A stretch of 64,000 nucleotides of DNA from Tricholoma matsutake (Eukaryota > Basidiomycota > Agaricomycetes > Agaricales > Tricholomataceae), in the NCBI GenBank assembly GCA_026075535.2, contig AP026545.1, positions 9,114,001 to 9,178,000 on the forward strand, written 5' to 3'. Of the stretch, positions 57,660-64,000 are shown piece by piece (within the stretch, counting starts at the first letter, position 1; the number at the start of each line of letters is the position of its first letter). The translations under genes were made by a program, and so were the position numbers. The notes under the pieces are model-generated. The model had not been told where the DNA came from, did not search any database, and saw nothing but the letters and a program-made list of their open reading frames with translations.

Positions 57660-58810
57660 TGATAGGTCCACTGTGTGCTCTAAGCTCTGGGAACATCTCC
57701 AGAGACATCAACACATCAAAATGCATGCTCCCAACCCCTACGAACCCCGTGACACCGCTCCGAGTCTACTTCAATCTACTTCAATCTACTTCAAACAACT
57801 TCAAACAATCTTGAACAACTTCAAACAACTTCAAACAATATCGCAGCACTTCGAAAGCCTTTGGCCGCCATACACATATCGCACCGCCCTTCGGATACAC
57901 GCAGCACACCTTGTAAGAGTTAGTGCATCGCATATTGAGCACCACTGGACATGAGGAGACACAACGACAGGATTTTAGAATGTGATTGTGGCACTTTGAC
58001 ATCTTGATGATATACTGGATCAATGGGGACAGGTACCAGTGATAAATCATGCCTCTAGACATTTCCCTTCTTATCTTCTTTCATTTATTCTATGATTTGC
58101 AAAGATTCTCTATTGTTTTACATCTTGCCTCATGTATTCCTCATGTTTTATTTCCTTTTTAGTATCATTTCTCCCAAACATATATAGCCTTGTACTAGCT
58201 ACTTAGATAAAAAACACAGATCATCCTCTCACACCAATCGTCTGATTTAAGAGCCATTCTCTTGAGTCCAAGCATCTTGACTTAGTCTTGAAATTCAGTG
58301 TTTTATGCTGAATTTCCTTGAACTCTTTGTACTAGCTTCTTGAAACCATCGCATATCGTCTATCCTCTCTCAACACCTTCCTACATCTTTATAGTCTATC
58401 CTCAGCCACCGTCGAAAGTGTCTTCGTCTTCTATAAAGGCTTTTGAACTTCTTCGAACATTATCGCACCTCTTCAAACTTCTTCGAACAATATTGTACCT
58501 CTTCGCACACTCTTCAAACATCGTTGCACCTCTTTGCACACTCTTCGAACTTCACTAAAATTCCCTCGAACGCTGTTGCAGCACTTTATACACATTCGAT
58601 CATTATCGAATTCCTCTTGAACGTCATCGCAACGCTTTGAATACCTTTGAACCTCATCAGAATTCATTGCACACCCTCTAGAGTCGTTTTCATACCCTTG
58701 GTTTACAGCGGTGATATTTAGTACCACCTTGCAACCTTCCTCTAACTAGTGTTATACCATTCGAGCCCTTATTGTGGGTTTTGTTTGGGTTTTCTGGTCG
58801 AGTATCATCA
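57660..58810 (+). repeat. 5' LTR of Ty3-like element 4
   Basis: Runs TGATAGGTCC...ATCATCA, about 1150 bases. A TATA-like ATATATAG lies near 58180, and there are many short repeats such as ACTTCAAAC and TTCGAAC. Adjacent flank is ACTGG; the matching copy would be beyond the window. Confidence 0.65.
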
Positions 58811-58813
58811 TTT

Positions 58814-58830
58814 TGGAGCCCACCACGAGG
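58814..58830 (+). promoter_or_regulatory. tRNA primer binding site
   Basis: TGGAGCCCACCACGAGG, three bases after the LTR end, begins with TGG as expected for pairing with a tRNA 3' CCA end. Confidence 0.7.
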
Positions 58831-59142
58831 GGTTTCTAAATCATTTCATCACCTAATCCATCTCGAATCTCCTGGTTTAGGCCAACACAAGCTAGAAACT
58901 TACAAATCGACACTCACCACACCTTCGAATCTCTCAAACAATTGGGAGACATTCTTATACCTGTTTCCGAAGCAGAATCTACTCATTGTTGACTATTCCC
59001 TTCACCAATCTCATTGCCCTCGACATCATCTTCTACTTCTTCGTCTTCATCATCTACATCTTCATTCATCCTTCCAACAACTTCGACTCCTCTACCATCA
59101 TTCACACAAGTTTTAACTCCTACTCCTAGAAACATCGCATTC

Positions 59143-60113
59143 ATGACTATGCGAGCAACAATGCCAGCTCGTGGTCATTCCACAGCTCCAAAATTCGACC
59201 CTACCCAGCCATGAGAACTTCACAGATACTTTAACGAGCTTGAATTACTTTTCTTGGCATATAATGTCACGAACTCGGAAGATATGAAGAAGCACGCTTG
59301 TCACTACCTCGATATTGACACTTCTGAACTCTGGGAATCGATTCCAGAATACGACACCAGCATTTCATTCCAGAACTTTCACATCGCTATTCACCAACTG
59401 TACCCTGGTTCCAAAGACAATCGGAAATGGTCAATTTCAGACATGGACAAACAACTTCGCATAGGTATTTACAATGTGAGCGATTTGGGATCATACTATC
59501 GGTCATTTTATAACATTACAAAGTTTCTATCTACTAAAGGCAGGATTTCTGATGCAGAACAAAGCAGAGCCTTCATCTGGGGTTTCCAACCAGGCTTATG
59601 GGCTAGAATCGCTCGATGCCTCAAACTAAAATTCCCTGATCACTACCCCGATGACCCCTACCCACTTGACAATATTCACGCAGTGGCAAAATTTGTTTTA
59701 GCAGGATCTATTGGCCCGGATTCAACATCATTACTTAGTTTGCATTCTTCAGCACCTTTGGGGCAATCCCAACAACATCGACCTCTTTGCCCCAAATTAA
59801 ATCGGAAGACCTTATGGCAATCCTCGAGAAATTTGCAGCCACTCTTGTAACAGCTTTAGCAGGTTTGAAGACCACGAACACTACTCAACCTAACAGCGGA
59901 TTTTGCTTGGACCAGCTCAAAACCTTAGTTTGCATCTTTTGTGGGCTTACAGGACATTTTATTAGCGACTGCTTGGTTTGCCAGTCTTATATCATCAAAG
60001 GAAAGTGTAAGAAGAATGCAGAAGGCAAAATTGTTCTCCCAAATGGTCAATTCACTCCTCGAAGCATCCCCGGTCATTTTATCAAGGACAGGATTGATGA
60101 ATGGACTCGATGA
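59143..60113 (+). pseudogene. gag: Gag of Ty3-like element 4
   Basis: Starts around ATG 59143 or 59161 (MPARGHSTAPKFDPTQP), then TGA at an expected Arg (59212-59214) and ELHRYFNELELLFLAYNVTN. The capsid region follows (MKKHACHYL, WESIPEYD, FHIAIHQLYPGSKDN, FLSTKGRISDAEQSRAF, WARIARCLKL). A frameshift near 59780 leads to MAILEKFAATLVTALAG and the CCHC knuckle CIFCGLTGHFISDC near 59935-59975, then TPRSIPGHFIKDRIDEW. Layout is typical of one fungal Ty3-like lineage. Confidence 0.8.
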
Positions 60114-63100
60114 AACCCTCCATCTAACCTTACCCCTTTGCTAATGTATAATATTGTGCCTTCAACAGTTTCTTCGATGCCATCCAGGGGTGTCTACCAA
60201 ATTACCGACTTATCCACAATGGCTGAAGATTGTATTGCACAACTCGAACAAGAAATATATGCCTTGCGAAGTGGTAGACCTTTTATGCAAACTGATCCAA
60301 ATGTGCCAACAGCTCCCACCTCACGGCCCTCGATCCCTGTGACTGTCAAATGAATCGTCCCACAACTACCTACACCATCGATATCGTCCACAGCAACCAA
60401 CCCACCTACTTCAAATGCAGCACCATCTTTGACCTCTGAGAAAACATCACAACCGGTAATACATCCCTACAATGGCGCTAAAGAAAACTTGTACCTACCT
60501 CCTCACGAACGCAACTTCACATTGACAGGCAAAGTGAAAGACGGCCCATCATACCATACCCAAGCTCCCATTCAAAAAGACAAAATCACCGAAGACGTCT
60601 TCACTCGATTGATGAAAACACCAATTATCACTTTAACCCCCGAAGAATTACTTTCGCTATCACCCGACATTCGTATGAAATGGAAGGAACAGGTCACTGC
60701 ACATTGTACCCAACAACCCAAAGGAAATAATGCTATGAATCTCCTTCACGATGACATATTTGTAATTGATGACCCTTATGAAACCTATATTAGCAGCATT
60801 CGCCTAGGAGAAATACCCAAACCTTTTATTGCAGCGAAGGAATCGCATTCTATTAGATCAGTTATTATGAATGTCAACGGAAGAAATCCAGTCAAAAGCA
60901 TAGTCAATCTGGGTTCATCGATCATCACAATGTTGGAAGAAGTCTGTCACAAACTCGGTCTCACATACGATCCTTTGATACACATCCCTCTGCAATCGGC
61001 TAATGGTGGTATTGACCAGAGTCTAGGTTTGGCATGGAACATACCTTGCGAAGTCGGTAGCATCACTCTCTATATGCAGATACACATCATCCACGACCCA
61101 GCATATGACATTCTGCTCGGATGACCATTTGACATTCTCACAGAGAGTACAGTCAAAAATTATCGAAACAAAGTGCAGACGATAACGATATTCGATCTGA
61201 ACTCGACACGATCCTGCGCTATTCCGACTATTCCCTGATCAAATTGACGAAGAAGAGTAGTTTGCAAGGATTTTTGCAACTAGAGGATAAAATCTCAGAG
61301 AATAACCAGTGCGCCCTCATTATTTCTTTCGACCATTCTAATTCCTCTATAACTATCGAGTACACTGCAATTATTCCCGATATTGACTCCTTGAACTCTT
61401 TGAACCCTTTTTCCTTTTCTTCAATCCTTGCAAACTTATATTTAATGGTGGGTCGCCAGTATGCAACGTCTTTATTGGCCTCAATGGCCACCTCTATGCA
61501 CGACTTCACTATTATTTCCCCTCCCCACGTCTTGTCAACCGACTCTATATACCCAACCTTCGCAGTCTCAAAGAAGAAATACAAACCAGTCACACAGAAA
61601 GTTTGACCAGTTATTACTGAACTACCCGATCGATTTCGCATCATTCGAACAATCATGGGAGACCCCCTCAAGCAAATGCCAAAACTCAATCCTCACCCCC
61701 CATCGTTTGTCCCTTCTCCCTGATATACACTCGAATGCAAAGCTATTGTCGACAAAAACCATCCTGGCAATTTTCTATGGCCAGAAGAACGAAAGCTTAT
61801 GCACGATTTTATTCGAAATCACGAAACGGGTTTCACATGGACCAAACAAGAACGAGGAAGCTTTTGCCCCAACTTCTTTCCTCCTATTGAATTCCCCATT
61901 ATTCCTCACACTCCATGGGTCGAACATAATATCCCTATACCTCCTGGTCTGTACGACCAGATCTGCGAGATGCTGAAAAAGAAGATAGAAGCAGGAGTAT
62001 ACGAGTCGTCGAACTCGTTGTATCGGTCCCAATGGTTTTGCGTTGCGAAGAAAGATGCAAAATCACTTCGAATCATTCACAGTCTTGAGCCTCTTAATCA
62101 AGTAACGATACAGCACTCTGGCGTCGTCCCGATCCCTGAGCATCTAGCTGAACAATTTGGCGGATGCGCTTGCAGTGGAATGTTGGACTGATATGTCGCA
62201 TTCGACGAAAGGAAAGTTGCAGAATCAATTCAAGACCTAACAACATTTCAGACACCTTTTGGAGCACTTCGAATTGTCACCCTACCGATGGGTTGGATGA
62301 ACTCGGTTCCAATCTTACACGACAACATAATGTTTATCCTACAACCCAAGATCCCTCATATCACCATCCCTTACATTGACGACACACCAGTTAAGGGTCC
62401 AAAATCAGAATATCAAACTATTGGAGGATCTTACGAGACAATCGCCGAGAATCCAGGCATTTGAGGCTTCATTTGGGAGCATTTCGGGAATTTAAATCAT
62501 ATAGTCCAATGCATGAAGTATTGCGGAGGAACATTTTCTGGTCCAAAACTTTACCTTTGTGTCTCCGAAATAATCGTTCTAGGTCATCAATGCAATATCA
62601 AAGGTCATATGGCTGATCCCACTCACATCGCAGCAGTTAGCAAATGGGGGCCTTGTTGAAGCCTTACCAAAGTCAAGGCATTTTTAGGAACCATTGGAGT
62701 TTGTCGTATCTTTATTTGAAACTTCACTCAACGTGCTACAGCTCTAATACACCTTACATGAAAAGATGTCCCTTTTGATTTCGGACCGAAACAAATCGCA
62801 GCACAGGAAGACCTGAAGCAAGCATTGATCAATTCCCCAGCAATTCGCACTATCGACTACTCATCCGACGCCCCAGTTATCCTATCAGTTGATACTTCAT
62901 ACATTGCTATTGGCTTCTTTCTCGTGCAATGCGATCCCGACAACCTTCAAAAATGATATTACAGTCGATTCAGCTCAATCATGCTGAACGACTGTGAATC
63001 CCAGTTTTTGCAAGCAAAACTCGAACTCTACAGTCTATATTGCACTCTCAAAGCACTTCAATTGTACTTAATGGGGGTCCAAAACCTCATCGTCGAAGTT

Positions 63101-63785
63101 GACGCAAGGTATATCAAAGGCATGCTCTCAAACCCTGATATCGCATCTAGCACTAGCATCAATCGATGGATCATCTCGATCCTCACTTTTCACTTCACAT
63201 TAGTTCATGTTGCAGGTACACATCATAGTCCAGATGGGCTTTCGAGACGTCCTCCACAAGACAAAGATAACCAGTTCGATAACAAAAATGATTTCGGAGA
63301 CTGGATCGACCATCTTCACAGTTTTGTACACCAAATCAATCCCGTTACGACTCGACCTTTCACTTCCTATCGAGTTTCAACACTCTCCCTCTCTTCAGAT
63401 CTCAGTAAGGGGGAGGATCCAACCTATGACGATGTCCCACAAACAAACAATGCAAAAAAGGAAGACAAAAGATTAATTCGCATTCGAAAATGGTTAGAGG
63501 ATTTGGTACGACGTCCAGATTTATCAGATTCCAAATACACTACCTTTGTTCGATACTGCACTGAATTCTTCTTAGATTGTGGCAAACTTTGGAGGAAAGA
63601 CTTGCACGGAGCTCACAAAATCGTTGCAATTCCTGAACGTCATCTTGAAGTCATTCGTGCAGCTCACGACGATATCGGACACAAAATGGTCTTCGTGACA
63701 AAAGCCATTATTTCTCTACAATTTTGGTGGCCTAACATGAAAGCAGACATCGCATGGTATATTCACACTTGCCACCTGTGCCAGG
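60114..63785 (+). pseudogene. pol: pol of Ty3-like element 4 (PR-RT-RH-IN, truncated)
   Basis: Protease-like domain 60870-61124 (SIVNLGSSIITMLEEVCHKL, NLGSS in place of the usual DSGSS). A frameshift lies between 61124 and 61244. RT covers about 61730-62520 (QWFCVAKKDAKSLRIIHSLE, FQTPFGALRIVTLPMG, YIDD near 62371-62382), RNase H 62870-63230 (ILSVDTSYIAIG, HVAGTHHSPDGLSRR), and integrase finger HDDIGHKMV ... ADIAWYIHTCHLCQ at about 63650-63783. TGA replaces Arg near 61122, 61603, 62189, 62462, 62657, 62717, 62759 and 62954. The integrase core and 3' LTR are missing. Confidence 0.88.
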
Positions 63786-64000
63786 GAGTCATGGCTGGCA
63801 TTATTGTTAACAATCTATCGGTGTTAGTCGATAGGCCATTGTGCACAGTACCGATGGTTTTATTACAATGACATTGTAATAGATATCCGATAGATGTAGT
63901 AGATGTTATTGTTAATGATTGTTAATGATTGTAGATGGTACCACAACCAACTGTAATACATTGTTAATGGTATTGGGGCCCATTGTAATATGTTGTTAAT
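63786..64000 (+). other. End of another insertion, A/T-rich
   Basis: Sequence after the integrase break: TATTGTTAACAATCTATCGG, then repeats of TGTTAATGATTG and GTAATA. It contains short palindromes (TATCGGTGTTAGTCGATA, TTGTTAACAA). Probably a mobile element terminus whose body is outside the window. Confidence 0.4.

Larger units (their letters stand above)
57660..63785 (+). mobile_element. Ty3-like retrotransposon 4, 3'-truncated
   Basis: 5' LTR 57660-58810, primer site 58814-58830, then gag, protease, RT, RNase H and the integrase zinc finger, all on the plus strand. Similarity stops right after the CHLCQ of the finger. About a dozen TGA codons at expected Arg positions plus two frameshifts. 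The RT type (PYIDDTPVKGP) differs from elements 1-3, so it is another lineage. Confidence 0.85.

Noticed and set aside
1..64000. TGA read as arginine (codon reassignment or suppressor tRNA)
   Set aside because: TGA sits at Arg positions very consistently, but CGA codons still occur in the same frames, catalytic Asp codons show the complementary CG-to-CA change, and true frameshifts coexist. CpG decay explains all of it.

Overview
The window is a transposon graveyard from a basidiomycete fungus, most likely an agaricomycete. The evidence is 50-60 base GT-AG introns with CTAAC-type branch sites, chromodomain Ty3 retroelements, a KDZ transposase with its cysteine cluster, and several lineage-typical families (DUF6698-like protein, AIG1-like P-loop GTPase, and two large families of unknown function here called A and B). 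I find no intact single-copy host gene, no rRNA, no confident tRNA and no CRISPR array. Family names rest on remembered similarity and visible motifs; no search was run.

Layout. 1-7186: a DUF6698-like gene split by a complete Ty3 element (201-6342, target duplication CTTAC). 7614-40100: gene A in three pieces (7.6-8.9, 22.3-22.6 and 39.4-40.1 kb). The gaps hold a hAT-type MITE (9044-10602), gene B (11378-22135) split by a second Ty3 (13441-21174), and a hAT-type insertion of 22619-39410. That insertion contains two SINE-like repeats and a third Ty3 (25897-38283). The third Ty3 contains a 6.5-kb chromosomal segment with GTPase gene pieces, and the GTPase contains a 4-kb foldback element. 40838-54299: a minus-strand KDZ transposase gene and an unrecognised gene next to it, broken by a solo LTR, two MITEs and a hAT-type element that itself holds a pogo/Tigger element. 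54600-57000: a plus-strand gene (E) divergent from KDZ. 57660-64000: a fourth Ty3-like element, plus strand, cut inside the integrase zinc finger.

Most insertions can be ordered by perfect target duplications (5 bp for LTR elements, 8 bp for hAT type, TA for pogo). Nearly every premature stop is TGA at a position where arginine is expected, in all families and on both strands. At least four catalytic Asp codons (RT, RNase H twice, integrase) have become Asn by the matching CG-to-CA change. This points to C-to-T mutation confined to CpG (RIP-like or methylation-driven). The most unusual items are the two LTRs of the third Ty3 lying in opposite orientation, an antisense cysteine-rich accessory gene in the second Ty3, intron-like modules conserved among the hAT-type MITEs, and gene B, which may be an unrecognised transposase.
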